Origin: Benincasa hispida
Taxonomy: Eukaryota; Streptophyta; Magnoliopsida; Cucurbitales; Cucurbitaceae
Direction: 5' to 3'
Assembly: GCF_009727055.1 (NCBI RefSeq)
Contig: NC_052349.1
Location: 37,971,993-38,035,992, forward strand
Length of the DNA stretch: 64,000 nt
The notes under the pieces are model-generated. The model did no database searches. It had not been told where the DNA came from and saw nothing but the letters and a program-made list of their open reading frames with translations. A program made the position numbers and the translations under genes. This document shows, piece after piece, positions 11,851 through 23,905 of this stretch (its first letter is position 1; each line of letters starts with the position of its first letter).

Positions 11851-14651
11851 TGGATGAAGCGTGATTGAGAATGGTTTGTCGAGTCACCTTCGTCATCTGA
11901 TGTTGTGAGCTGAAGACGGGGAGCCTAACACAAGAATACGAGTAGGCTCAAACATCGTATTTGTTAAATGTGAACGGCTAGACATCAAGCTTCAGAGAGA
12001 ACAGATATCCAGAACCAATTTTCAGAAATATGCCCTCTCTACTACCATATGTTTATCATGGTTGGTGTTCTAATAGAGGACAGTACAATCATAATTTTTT
12101 TTCTCTTAAAAAACAAAAAGCTTACTATTGAAGAGTGAAAAAAGTACAACTAGATGGACCCAAACACTCTTTATTATTATTTTTATTAATCATTTATTTT
12201 GCCCAAAAATTGTACCAAAAGTACACTGGACCCAGTGACGCACTGACACTTTTTTACAAATCTTTAACTTTCCCCTGAAAATTTACTATTTTGAAGCATT
12301 TCAAAAACTTCAAGATTAGTTGGTAAGAGTTTGAAGCTTAACAACCAAAAAGAACTAAAAAGGCATTTATTCTTACTTTTTTTACCCTTTTTGCATTTAA
12401 TATCCACGGACTCATGGGTCCTTAACATGATTTTTCTATTTCAAATCATGGCTGATCCGATTCTGTTTTATATGATAATATTTATTAGGAGTGAGATTTG
12501 AACTCCCAATTTCTTAGTCGATGACAGATGTTTTAACTAATTAAACTATATTCAAGTTGACAGCGAGTGATCAAATCAGGTTAGCTTATATGCAGCGAGA
12601 CTACATTAAACCAATACATGGTACTTAAAATTAGAAACATGGTTAAACAAGAGAATAAGGTTCTAACACAATAGGCCAACAATATTCATAGGTACCCTAT
12701 TTTGGATCAACCACATCGAAAGTCCAAGCAGTTCATATGATGAAATGTTCTTCAGAACAAATCTAGATACAGACTGCATCGCTAACCTGATAATGACGCC
12801 GCCGTTGAATGGAAGTAAATGCCTTAACCATGACATATATTGGTAGAAGAATCCCAACAATTCTCAAGATCATTAACTGAAATATACAGCACATGAACTT
12901 CTGGTTCTTCATTGGTCTCAACAATGGAAAAGGTCCAAGGGAAGGAAAAGTAGATGGGGAAACCGAGAAACAAACTTACCATTAACAACGTGAATGAATA
13001 CCCTCCAGCTCCACTAATTACAATTGGTAGAGTATGGCGCAAAACGAGAAGAGCGATAAACTGCACCATATATACAAATATGATTAGAAGTTTCAAAATG
13101 GGGAATGTTGGTCAATCCAACTAACCTAATGATACAAATATGAGCAAGGAGAATGCATGTTTAAATCCTATTTTAGTTATGAACATCAGTACGTGTTTCA
13201 TTCTCATCCTTAAGCTTCAAAAATCAACTTTTAATATTATATTTCATCTCCTAAACTTAAAATAAAGGACTACGTAAATTATTTTCATTAATATTTAACA
13301 ATCCCACATTTAGCATACTACACGTGACCTTCATCACAATAGGACCACCTTCACAAGCGAATTAAAAGGAATCAACTAGCAAAAAAACGAATTAATACTT
13401 TTTGATCTGCAGAAGGCATAACCAATTATCGAGGCACTTAAATTTGTTTACAAAAATAAGGAAACTGAAATGAATTAAAATGAAGAGGTAGGGAATACAA
13501 TTACTGCAACCACGCGGCAGCACAATATGCTTCTCGGAGAGGGAGCGAAAAATTCATCGAAGTCAGAATCGAGATACTCCTGATCGGGTGTACCTGCAGG
13601 TACATGCAGGTTCAGTCTAGACATCTCCCAATTTCCCCTAAGGCCACAAAATTTAATGATAGCACTGTTATATCAATAGTGTTGAAAAAATGAATGAACA
13701 AGAATTGAATAACAAGGTATACTAGAGAAATTGCATGTGAAATGAAATGCATTGTGGAAGAGAGGTAAATGGATAACCTGAAATGAATTGGTGAACTAAT
13801 ATCTCCACAATAAAATACAGGAGGAGGTGCAGTATACCCTGGTTTAAAGTCCTACAGAATAAGAAAAAAGGCTTCTTACTACCATAAATTTAGCCATGCA
13901 ATGAGACATTTAAAGAAAACAAAATAAAATAAAAACACCAAACCTGGTGGCAAATCTCACAGATTGTATTGCCTTTCTCGTTGCTCCACCGCTGAACGCA
14001 CTTTCGATGAGCATACTGCAATTATCAACACTAATTGGAAGCTAATTATCAAGGTGAACCATCTAAATGAACACAGGGAGGATTGGAAAGGGAAAGGAAA
14101 CCAAGAATAGTACAGGATGCTCTATCCGTGCCATGAATCTGATTCTAACCTTTTCAGTATAGTAACAAGTACTTATAAACTAGGATACCTGACTTAGCAA
14201 GTGTTTTATAGCATATTATAACATCCTGGGAAAAGATTTGGGGAGGAAGATAAATTTGGATACTGAACTATATGCAGCAAATGTTGACAGGAATGTTATT
14301 CAAACCAGTTTAGTCACCCATACAATTTGGAAAAGAGGGATTACAAAAATAGCTATCTGAGTTTTATAATTAAAACTAGTTGGTGTTGACTAAACTAAAT
14401 CTAACCTTCAAGCTGCCACAGCAAGAGCATGGTGTCTCCATATTTGAGTCATCATCCTCATCATGACAAATTCTGCACTGAACAATACTTGAAGGTGACA
14501 CGGATTCGACATCAATATTCAGAGAAGATATCATATTATCTGCATTTGTTGATGCCATAGGGTGACAAATTCTGCTTTTTCTCTGAATAGTAGCTTCAAG
14601 GTTTGATTCAGTGAGCAACTGATCCACCAACAGCACAAAATGATCCCCCAT
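11841..14651 (-). CDS. RINGv (MARCH-type) zinc-finger membrane protein, probable E3 ubiquitin ligase, 259 aa
   Basis: Seven coding exons in transcript order: 14651-14406, 14015-13944, 13851-13778, 13637-13505, 13060-12980, 12876-12787 and 11924-11841. They total 780 bp (259 codons plus TAA) with GT-AG introns and a continuous frame. The start MGDHFVLLVDQL is followed by an unstructured stretch and then a RINGv (C4HC3) finger. The finger begins CRICHDEDDD, continues with CSCC and YAHRKC, and ends CEIC across the exon 1/2 junction, so all eight zinc ligands are present. Next come DFKPGYTAPPP and a linker rich in D, E and F. Two hydrophobic segments follow (FIALLVLRHTLPIVI; LMILRIVGILLPIYVMVKAF), then a basic IQRRR. 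The last exon gives a short tail with TTSDDEGD. Layout and length match plant RINGv proteins with a DUF3675-type region, which sit in endomembranes and attach ubiquitin to membrane clients. The substrate is unknown. The last exon is assigned by phase and splice signal, so it is the least certain. Confidence 0.9.
12480..12565 (-). mobile_element. tRNA-derived SINE remnant in a RINGv intron
   Basis: Read on the - strand, an A-box-like tagtttaattagttaaaaca is followed by a B-box-like gggagttcaaatctc at tRNA-like spacing. This is typical of plant tRNA-derived SINE heads. It lies in the intron between exons 12876-12787 and 11924-11841. It is not a functional tRNA because the acceptor arms do not pair. 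Confidence 0.45.
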
Positions 14652-14871
14652 TCTTCAATTGCCCAATAGACATTGGTATGAATGAATGTCAATAAAGTAA
14701 AATAAAATAAGCCAAATAACATTGACAACTATGTAGATCAGTTTTGTTTGTCTCAGTGACCAACATCCATTGGAATTCAGATTGCTTCTCAGCATAATAT
14801 ATTGATAGATAAAGAGCAGAAAATATAGAAAGAAAAGAAACTTTCAAACTTGTGGAATTTAAATCCCATGG

Positions 14872-14965
14872 AGCGATGGTGTAACTGGTAAGGGCTGTGG
14901 AATTGGGATGTTTGGAGATATCATCCAAGATATCAAGTTCAATTCCTAGGTGGAAAAAAATACTT
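14872..14965 (+). mobile_element. Possible SINE head upstream of the RINGv start codon
   Basis: The segment gcgatggtgtaactggtaag resembles an A box, and aagttcaattcctaggtgg resembles a B box about 45 bases later, followed by an A-rich stretch. It is a short tRNA-related remnant in the 5'UTR intron of the RINGv gene. The call rests on two box-like motifs only. Confidence 0.4.
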
Positions 14966-16695
14966 ATTTAAAATCCTTGTTGTTTTTCTAAAGTTGGTTT
15001 TATGGTGGGAAAAGCTTCTCGAAGATCAATGAGGTGAGCCATGAGCATGCAAGGAATGAGACAGCTGATTCCCCAGTTCTTCAAAAGTAGAAAAATAAAA
15101 AGATGATGAAGAAAGATTCATTAATTTTACCTGAAGATTAGACATAATGTAATAATAATAAATCTGCATATAAATAATCATCAGATGCAGAAGAAAAGAA
15201 AAGGGAACAAAAATCTGAGTATTAAATGTGTTGTGAAAAGTAAAAAAATGTGTAAATGTACAATCAGATTCTCCATCATCTTGCTAAGGAAGTAAAGAAA
15301 CTAAAGGTTTGAGCCCTTGGAACTTCACTTTTTTGGGCATCAATTGTTAGAAAGTTCAACTGCTGCAGAACAGTTGAAACTGTTTATTTCTTTTGAGAAG
15401 TTTATTTTGAGCATAATGCTATAGGTACTTCCAAAAATAAAAACTAAATATTTATAGATGTTTATTTCCCTCCCTATTTTCTCCATATGTTAAGATGGAG
15501 GAGCAATAGTAAACTAATTCCAAGAAGAAAGAAGTCTCTTTAATCAATGAAATGGATCCTAGTTTGACAAACAAGCAAGATCATGAGATATAGCACTTTC
15601 GGACAAATGAAAAACCAACCGCTCCATACGGCTATCCTTTTAAGTTATCTTTTTTAGGGGAAAATAGACAAACTTTTCACTGATACTCGAAAATTTACAT
15701 CAATGCTCTAAATACAATTTTGTTTATATCACTGCTCTAAGTACAATTTTGTTTACTCCAATGAAAAGAAGTTAGAGATGTTTGGAGGTACCCTCCAGAG
15801 TTCAAGGTTCAAACCCAAGGTTGAAAACTTAGGTGCTGTTTGATAAAGCTTAAATACCAATTTCTACTTATAAGTTCCTTCGTTTTGTTATCAACTTTTT
15901 ATTAATATTGAAAAAAATAAGTCAAGTTTTGAAATAAGAATAAAGTAGCTTTTGTTTTTGGAATTTGACAAAGAATTCAAGTGTTTCTTTAAGAAATGTG
16001 AGTATGAAAATTGGAAAGAAACAAGCATAAATTTCAAAAACAAAAAAACTAAAAATATCAAATGACCCTTAATAATTTAAAAGACTTATCATCCCTAGAG
16101 ATTGATCTTTGAATGGGCAAAGCATTCACAAAAATGAGTAGGAATAGCCCTATGGGCCACGGGCATTATGCATGGATTTTGCCCCAAAGAAAGTAGTTCC
16201 TAAGACCTCTGAACTGATTCAGACGTTTGAACTCATCATTCATAGTTTAAGACTGAGCATGAAAACATAATCACAATCATGTTCACTTTTTGAAGCTTTG
16301 GCAGCACCTCATTACAAAAATTGTAAGAATGAAAGGAAAAAAAAAACCACTAAGAACACCAAAAACCAAACAACACATCAAGTTATTAATACCACATAAG
16401 TGATATAAAAACTCAAAGAACACACACAAACACACACACAACATTGGACCCACAATGGGAAACCAAACAAAAACAAAACCCAGAAATCAAAACCGAAGAA
16501 ATTCATGAAAACAGCAACCCAGATCAAGAAAAGTCTAAAATTAACGAAAATGCACGAAAAGAAACAATGGCATCAACCTTCAAACAACAAGCATCATGAT
16601 TGGCAATTGAACAAACACGTTACAGACAAAAACTTATGAACAGGATGTGAGTTAAGATTAAATGCAAGAGAAAAAGAGGAAACAAGGATGCTTAC

Positions 16696-17000
16696 GAAAA
16701 TGAGAATAGAATTTGTGCGATAGAAGAAACAAACAATATCAGCCTTCTTTTCCTCCTCCTGCTGGTTTTCGAAAGAGGAAGCAAGAGATGGAGTGTTCTT
16801 ACAATTCCATTTACATTTCTCAAAGAAAATTTGATAATTTCAGTAACCCAAATCAACAAACAACCAATTATTTATAGCGAAAAATGGATTGAGAGAAGCA
16901 AAGTTTGTGCTCTTTTTTCCCTCTTTTTCTAGGAGAATGTAGCGGGAGAAGGAGAAATAGGAGAGATTCTTCCAACCGCAGAAGGTAAGTCCTTGTCCTT
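16696..17000 (-). other. Probable 5'UTR exon of the RINGv gene
   Basis: On the - strand, a GC-richer block (about 17000 down to 16696) ends in a strong donor (ttttc|gtaagc). No other gene is near, and the next - strand exon is the RINGv start at 14651, so this is most likely its leader exon with a 2-kb leader intron. The 76-codon ORF at 16840-17070 has no recognisable domain. Confidence 0.4.
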
Positions 17001-17094
17001 CATAAAACGATATCTCAATTCGCCGTTTAACAAATCCGAATATCATCAATTTCTCGAGGGATATTTTCATTTTCTCATATATGAAAAATTATTT

Positions 17095-17275
17095 TAAATA
17101 ACAAAATTACTAAAAATATTTTCAAATAATAGCAAAATATCACGGTCTATCTATGTTAGACTATTATCTATGTCTATCATGACACAAATAGATATATCGC
17201 GATTTTTTGTAGATAGACTAAAAAATTTTACTATATTTAAAAATATTTTGATCAATTTTCTTATATTTAAAAACA
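17095..17275. mobile_element. Foldback MITE, copy 3
   Basis: The arms attattttaaataacaaaat ... atttaaaaacaactc flank a core with tatcacggtctatctatgtt and tagatatatcgcgattttttg. It has the same core style as the 18.6-kb copy, with moderate arm divergence. There is no coding content. It lies just upstream of the presumed RINGv promoter. Confidence 0.6.
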
Positions 17276-17279
17276 ACTC

Positions 17280-18555
17280 TATATATTAATTTGATTAAAA
17301 CTTTTATGGATGTATCAATTTATGCTCTTGTTCAAATTTTGTTGTAAGAATATCATTTGTTTGTATAAATTAATTTTTTTAAATTTTCATAAGTAAATCA
17401 ATTTTAATCATTTTTTAAAATTACCTTTTAAAATAATCTTTGAAAAAATTTTACACGTGTAAATTTATTCGAATATTAATTTTACAAAATGGATAGTTAG
17501 AGTTGATGGATAGATAATTTCAAAATGAAATGTTAATTAAGAATCTAAATTGATTCACTTATAAAAATTTAAAACTTTAATGCATGCAATTATAAGTTCA
17601 CATCATATTTTTTTCAGAAGAATGTGTAAATCGATACAATTATAAAATTATAAAATTTTAATTGTTATAATTATTAGATTATTATTTTGACCGATTCAAT
17701 CCAAAATTTAGGATCATTATAAATTAACATTTTTCCTATCTCTTTTTAGGAAAAAAATTTGTAGTTATAAGAAAGTTAAATAACAAATTGTGTGCACACT
17801 TTTATTTTTTATTTTTTAATTTTTTTTTTGGCATTTTAGTTAAACACGTGGAAATGATGATTTGAACCTCTAAATTTTCAAGTCAATGGTATATACCTAC
17901 ACAAGTTAAATTATGATCACGTTGACAGTTTTGATGTTTGCACAATGAGCCTTTAAACCTTCGTTTTATTTTTTTTATGTGAATCTCTAAACTTTAAAGA
18001 CTACTTATTAGGTATTTCGACTTTTATTTATATATTTAATGCATCTATAAATTTTATAATATAAAATTGAAAATTAAAAAATTGATTACATACTCGAGAA
18101 AATTGGTTGATGTATTATACAATTTTTAAATTTTAGGGACTAAATAAATATAAATTAATAATTAATGAACTAACTTCTAGTCTAACCTTCTATAAATAAA
18201 AAATCCACGAATGAAAAGATTAATTTACTTCGAATATTAGTCCAATTTTTACCCTGAATTATATTCTCAGAGGAAAATCTAAGTTTTTACTTTGAAGTTA
18301 ATAAGATAGTCAATTTTAACAATAAAAAAAAGTATTACCGAAGTGTCCAAATAATCGCTAATTTAATTTAAATTAGGTATTACACAAAATTTAATGAGAT
18401 ACAATCAACTATTAAATGGTTCTCCCAAAATTCCACAAATTCCCAATCATTTAACCTTACCATTGTACTTCTCTAAAACCTCGTCAAGTTGGTTCTCTAT
18501 TTTGTAACACATTTAATATTATGTGTTTACGTAGTTTCAACCATTTCTTTTAGCA
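17280..18555. other. Intergenic AT-rich DNA
   Basis: No gene was seen. Near 17840-17940 the - strand carries a SINE-like phrase (aacttgtgtaggtatatacc ... aggttcaaatcatcat), which I regard as another degenerate tRNA-derived remnant. Confidence 0.5.
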
Positions 18556-18559
18556 AAAT

Positions 18560-18725
18560 AATTGAAAATATTTATAAATATAACAAAATTTCAGAATCTA
18601 TCAATGATAAACACTAATAGACACTAATTTCTATTAGTGTCTATTAGTGTTTATCATTGATAGATTCTGAAATTTTGCTATATTTGTGAATATTTATTTC
18701 ATTTTTGATATATTTGAAAACAACC
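18560..18725. mobile_element. Foldback MITE with a near-perfect inverted repeat
   Basis: The arms (18585-18628 and 18633-18676) are 44 bases each and perfectly complementary, with a 4-base loop at 18629-18632. With one or two mismatches the pairing extends outward to about 18570-18690. The left arm reads aaaatttcagaatctatcaa then tgataaacactaatagacac. This is the best-preserved copy of the family in the window, suggesting recent insertion or gene conversion. It is non-autonomous; the superfamily is not decided here. Confidence 0.8.
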
Positions 18726-18729
18726 ATAA

Positions 18730-19455
18730 TTAACTTAATTAAAATAAAAGTTGAAAAGCTTATTCAACTTTAATTAGTTTTAAATATCTAATTTTAATCC
18801 GTATACTTTCAGTAAATCTTAAATTTAGCCCATGTTGTTAGTTTATGGTTGATTTTTTTTAAAAAAAAAACCTTTTATTATCTATTAACATTTTTACTAC
18901 AAATTTCAGAAATACATATACATATGGTATTTTTTTTGTCTGAAAATTATTATTATTTTTATATAACCAATTTCAATAAAAAAAATGAATTTTAATGAAC
19001 TAAATCTAAGATCTATTCAAAGTACGTAGACTAAAATTTAACTTTTAAAAGTATATAGATTCAAATTGAACAAACTCTAAAGTACTGAGACTAGAATGCT
19101 ATTTTAACCTATCGAATAACTATTCAAATCTAAAGTTCAATTATATGCAATTAAAAATTTTGAGTAAAAGTTATCCATTTTATTAAGTGTAATTTTTTCC
19201 TACTATTTTACCTTTGTTTGTTTGTGTTATTCTTTTTCTTTTTTCCTTTTGTAAGTTTTAAAATCTAACATCTCTTTATTAAACTTGATAGTTTGTTGAA
19301 TTACCACAACTATAATTGATGAAAAGAAAAAGGTCATTGAATTTAAGAAAAGTAATAGAAGTAAAGCTTGTTGGAAATATAATGCTTATTCATAGTAAAA
19401 TTTATGCCAACACTTTATGCCAAAAGTTGACCTATCTTACTCAGTTTAAAGGTAA
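18730..19455. other. Intergenic AT-rich DNA
   Basis: I see no gene, RNA gene or clear repeat. The + strand ORF starting at 19316 runs into the A homopolymer and is not credible. Confidence 0.55.
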
Positions 19456-19456
19456 C

Positions 19457-19457
<1 letters not shown>

Positions 19458-19507
<50 letters not shown>
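19458..19507 (+). repeat. 50-base A homopolymer
   Basis: Fifty consecutive A bases follow ggtaacc. The run could be the poly(A) tail of a retroposed copy, but the sequence before it shows no recognisable LINE, SINE or processed gene. The true length in the plant may differ because assemblies handle such runs poorly. Confidence 0.9.
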
Positions 19508-19509
<2 letters not shown>

Positions 19510-19574
19510 ATCCTACTTTTTACTTTGGATTTTTTATTTTTTTATTTTTATTTTTAAATCTTACACCTTCTTAT

Positions 19575-19835
19575 TAAACTATGAGGGGCTGTTTGGGGCA
19601 CTGAGATGATATAGAATGTGGAGAGTTTTGATCGAGTATGATCGAGTACGTTCAAGCACTGAGATGATATATAATACACAGAAAGAAAATGACGGTGAGA
19701 TACGAAACACGTTTCGAAAATGGGCCCACAAACAATTAAAATCGGTGAAATAGGATAATGGACCTCCAACACTGAGATGATATAGGATGTGAGGATATAC
19801 TATCTTATGTTGGCCCCCAACAACCCAAGATACTT
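19575..19835. mobile_element. Non-autonomous DNA-transposon-like element
   Basis: The left end ggggctgtttggggcactgag and the right end ttatgttggcccccaaca form an imperfect terminal inverted repeat. The phrase cactgagatgatata occurs three times inside (from about 19600, 19658 and 19770). A related end occurs at 9806. There is no transposase, and I did not find a target duplication that I trust. Confidence 0.5.
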
Positions 19836-19839
19836 TATT

Positions 19840-21550
19840 GTGCTAATATGTTCTTTTTTTTAAAAAAGAAAAAAGAAAAAAAGAAAGAAGAAAGGAAAAC
19901 CAAAACTATGATACTTTGTTGGAGTATAATCATTAAAATTGATGTAAAAAAACATTGAAATTAGAAAAAGTGAGAAATAATGTAAAGATGAAATACAATA
20001 CTAATCAACCTTAAAATGAAATAAATGATGATAACCACACATATATTTTGAATCAATCCTAATCTTTTATGTAGTTACTAAATAATATCACATGCCTTTT
20101 ATTTTTTGTATATCAACATGTCATCTTCATTCTTTGTTTTATGAAAATGATATTTTTTTTTTTAACAAATTTCAAATTTCAAAAGTAAGAATACAAAATT
20201 TCAAAATCTAAAGGAAAAATTAAAACCAACCACAAAATTCAGCCAATATATATAGAGAGAGTGAGGGGTTAAAATACAAGTTTAGCTTCCGAATTTATTT
20301 GTGTATAATAATAAAATTTTCAATTTAGTTTTTGATAAATTTATTTATCAAATAATTTCTACGTAATTGAGTTTGATTTCCTTCTATTCAATTCAACCTA
20401 GTCAATTATAACATTTTTTGTTTAGTTTTCATTAATTAGTAAAAAATAATCATTACATTTTTGTTTAGTTTTCGTTAATAACTATGGAGTACAAAAGTAT
20501 AAATCTCAAATTTTAAGAGGACATACTAATTATTACAGATCTATACTCATGAGGATGAAATTTAATTTAGTTCAAACAAATTTAATAAGTACATTAATTC
20601 TAAGTAGTTAGTGTGATAAAGTTTATTATAATAAATTATAAATAGTTTAAAGCTTAAATCATGGTTACACTTGGGATTTTAGACAATGGGCAGTCGAATA
20701 AAATCATAAATGTTATCTAATTAAATATGACCTATACATATTCATATTTTAGTTCGCGCAACTGACATTCAAAATGTGTAAACAATAAAGAAAAAAATTG
20801 TGGTTTGAATCTTCATGTCTATATTGTACTAAAAATCTATATTGTACTAAAAAAGCCTATACCTATTCCTTTTAGTATAAATTATGTAAAATAACTAAAA
20901 TTATTTTTATTAATCCATAATCAAAATTGTCGCAAATGTAATGGATTTACATTCATGTATCAATGGTCTCTATCGCAAAGGAAATGATTAAGATTCCTTT
21001 GATAATGTTACTATAAATTGATGCAATTGTAATAACAAATTTATTAGTGTTGAAACTTATGAAATATAGATGATTACTAGAATGCCCTTTTTATATTTCT
21101 AATCATTTAAAAAGTGATAACTAAATAATATGTTATAAGAATTGAAGTATCATTTTTATGTACTCATTCAATTTCTTAAAAAAGTTTTAACATTTTTATG
21201 TACTAATTGTTGGAATGATTATTGACGACATGATACTTTATCATTATCATTTTCATTATGGCTCAGACAAAATTGTAAAATCAATATCTATAATCTTACC
21301 AAAAATGATGTACGACCATTTAGACCACAAGTACCATTACCGATTATAACGGTTGGAATGATAATTGATGACGAGGACAAAGTCTAAAAATCTTTAAAAT
21401 GTTTACGCAGAAAAATGAGTGGACCCCACATAATTTTCAAACGTAATCAGATTCGAGCATCACATCTCTGCAATAGGATTACAGATGGGGATTATAGATT
21501 TTGTTGTAGGGCCCACGGTTCATTACGATAAAAAAAATATTAGTAAACAA
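19840..21550. other. Intergenic AT-rich DNA
   Basis: Runs of A and T, a short duplicated phrase near 20825-20855 (ctatattgtactaaaaa twice) and another near 20405-20475 (attacatttttgtttagttttc). No gene or RNA gene was seen. Confidence 0.55.
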
Positions 21551-21912
21551 CAATAAGGTCATGTTTACCAAACTGTAATAATATTGGTGTAATCGTAATG
21601 GAATTCTATTGATGAATCAATTGTAATGAGCCTAAATCGCAAATGTAATTGAATTGCTTTTGATTGTGTTTACTTATAATTATGAATTTTGTCACATTTA
21701 TTGTTACTGTTATCATTATCTCTAAGGGTAACGGTAACAGTAACAGTAAATATGTCAAAATTCATAATTTTTCTTGTGGAACAGTAACAATAATGGTAAT
21801 CATAACAGTAGCAATAACAATATGATATAATTCTAAAAGACAATTGGATTGAGCACACTCCGCTCATCAATCAGTTTACATTTTTTTATTACAAATTTGG
21901 AAATGGGCCCCA

Positions 21913-23708
21913 TGTTGGGGATGTCCCAGAACTCATGTAAATTTTGTGTTAAACATTATATTTATCAATAAAATATTATTGAGTATCTTATTCAATAAAG
22001 TTGTTGATTTTGCATTCTATTTTGAAAATCCAATAAACATATCAATGGCTATAGTATGAATACTTTAACTTTACGTGGTGACATAAACATGATCAAATTA
22101 ATAGTATATAGCCTAAATGGTCTATAAGTATATGGATGAAATTGAGTATCTCATCCTAGTAACACTATTGGATGCGATCCATTTTGTATAGGTAATACAA
22201 ATGATGTGATCTACAGATCATTCATATAGAGACATGTGAGTGGGGGCATCCCATGCAATGAGTTTGCATATAGACTAGACCATGAAATAGTCACTTTTCT
22301 TTATAACGACTGTTTAGTGTTAAAACTGAATATTTCATACTTAAGTAACCTAGGATAACTCGATTTTAATCCTGAGCTAGTTATGAACTCCTGTTTATTC
22401 GGGATTATCCTTTGTTCTGCATGGGTGGGAGTAGTCCAATAAACCTTCCATTTTGGGGATACGATCGGATAGATAGCTGATGACATAGCCCTGCAAGATA
22501 GAATTCACTCCTACCCATTTTAAGGTTAGCAGATAGGTTGCTATCTTAAATGCTGATTCCAAGTATTGAACAATTGGGTCCCCGCCTTCTCATGATGGAG
22601 AAGGACATGATTCATAAATAGTATTATGAATCAAAATTGTTCATTAGAAGGTCGACTTACTAATTATGGTTTATATGGACAGAAATATATCTACAGTGAG
22701 GAAAATGCAACTATTGAGCTATAGTGGTGTGTCTTGATAGTTAACGAATAGTAATTAATTTGATTAAAGAGTTTTAACGAATTAATTACAAATTGTAGGA
22801 GCTCATGATCTATAGGTCCATTAGGTCCCTCTACTAGCTCATTAAATTGGAATAACAAATTGAGTGTTGATGTATGAAACTAGGGTTATGAATTTGAAAT
22901 GTTCAAATTCAATTTTTAGGGTTTTCAATTGATTGTATATGATACAATTAAAAACGTTTAGTTTAATCGAAATTAAACGAAATTGGACAATCAATTAATA
23001 TTTAAATTATGATTTAAATATAAAATTGATTTATTGGTGATATTTTATTAATTTAATATTTAGATATTAAATTAATATTTNNNNNNNNNNNNNNNNNNNN
23101 AAAATCAATTAAAATTAGTTTTATTTAATTAATTATTTTTGAATTAATTTTATAAAACTAAATTAAAAAATAAAAATAAAAATGATTTTTGAAATCATTT
23201 TAAGTTAATAGATTTTTTCAATTTTTTGGGAAAAATCCACTAACCACATTTGATGGATTATCACCAAATTCCATTTCTTTGTGTGATAATCTTCAAGCTG
23301 GAGCTGCGTTTCATGCAACCCTATACATTTGCATGAATTCTACCTATATATAGAAGCTCCATGCATGAAGAACAGATAAGCAATTTGAGTTATACTTGCT
23401 GAAGTGATAACCTGAAAACCCTACATACCCCTCATTGGTTCTTCATCAATTCAACCTGATTTAAGTGTTTCCACTATACGTTCCAGATTGAGTATAGTAG
23501 AGAAGATCTTGGTGGTAGTCCTCTTGAAGTTCCAAGCTCTATGTTGGTGGATTTCAGTTGAATTCGTAGAGGAAATCTTCAAAGGTAATATGTGTTTCAA
23601 ACCCTCTTATGAATATCATATGAACAACATGCTTAAAACTCAAATTAAATGTAGTTTAAGTGCTTATTGATTTTGTAGTCTTCCGTTGCATGATACATCA
23701 TTCCTTCA
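21913..23708 (+). mobile_element. Solo Copia LTR, subfamily A
   Basis: It starts tgttggggatgtcccagaac and ends ...catcattccttca, with TG...CA termini. It is flanked by cccca (21908-21912) and cccta (23709-23713), a target duplication with one mismatch. Its interior matches the LTR at 38648-40553 (read on the other strand), including tcctgagctagttatgaact and attcgggattatcc. There is no internal region, so it is a solo LTR left by recombination. It contains a 20-base assembly gap at 23081-23100. ORFs inside are incidental. Confidence 0.85.
23081..23100. other. Assembly gap (20 N)
   Basis: Twenty undetermined bases lie inside the AT-rich part of the solo LTR. The true length is unknown. Confidence 1.
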
Positions 23709-23905
23709 CCCTACGTGTTAGTATAAATACAGAACACAAATAAACAACACCAACCAAAGGTAATCAAATGGAGCCCACTTTTCACATTACTATTGATTTA
23801 TTATGTTTTCATTGGAGTAAACGTGACCAAAATGTAATTAAATGGACCCTATTTTTTTATTACCATCGATTGATGATTACATTCAAATTAAACATAGCCT
23901 AAGTA

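Larger units (their letters stand above)
21555..23905. mobile_element. MITE-like element split by a solo LTR
   Basis: The left end aggtcatgtttaccaaactg and the right end, read on the - strand, aggctatgtttaatttgaat are similar, as terminal inverted repeats would be. The body on both sides repeats phrases such as gtaat[cg]gtaatgga and aatggaccc. Removing the LTR at 21913-23708 leaves about 550 bp, a plausible MITE size. Inferred; the terminal repeats are imperfect. Confidence 0.4.

Noticed and set aside
12663..13096. Two - strand ORFs (65 and 90 codons) as separate small membrane proteins
   Set aside because: They are exons 5 and 6 of the RINGv gene with intron read-through; the spliced frame explains them.
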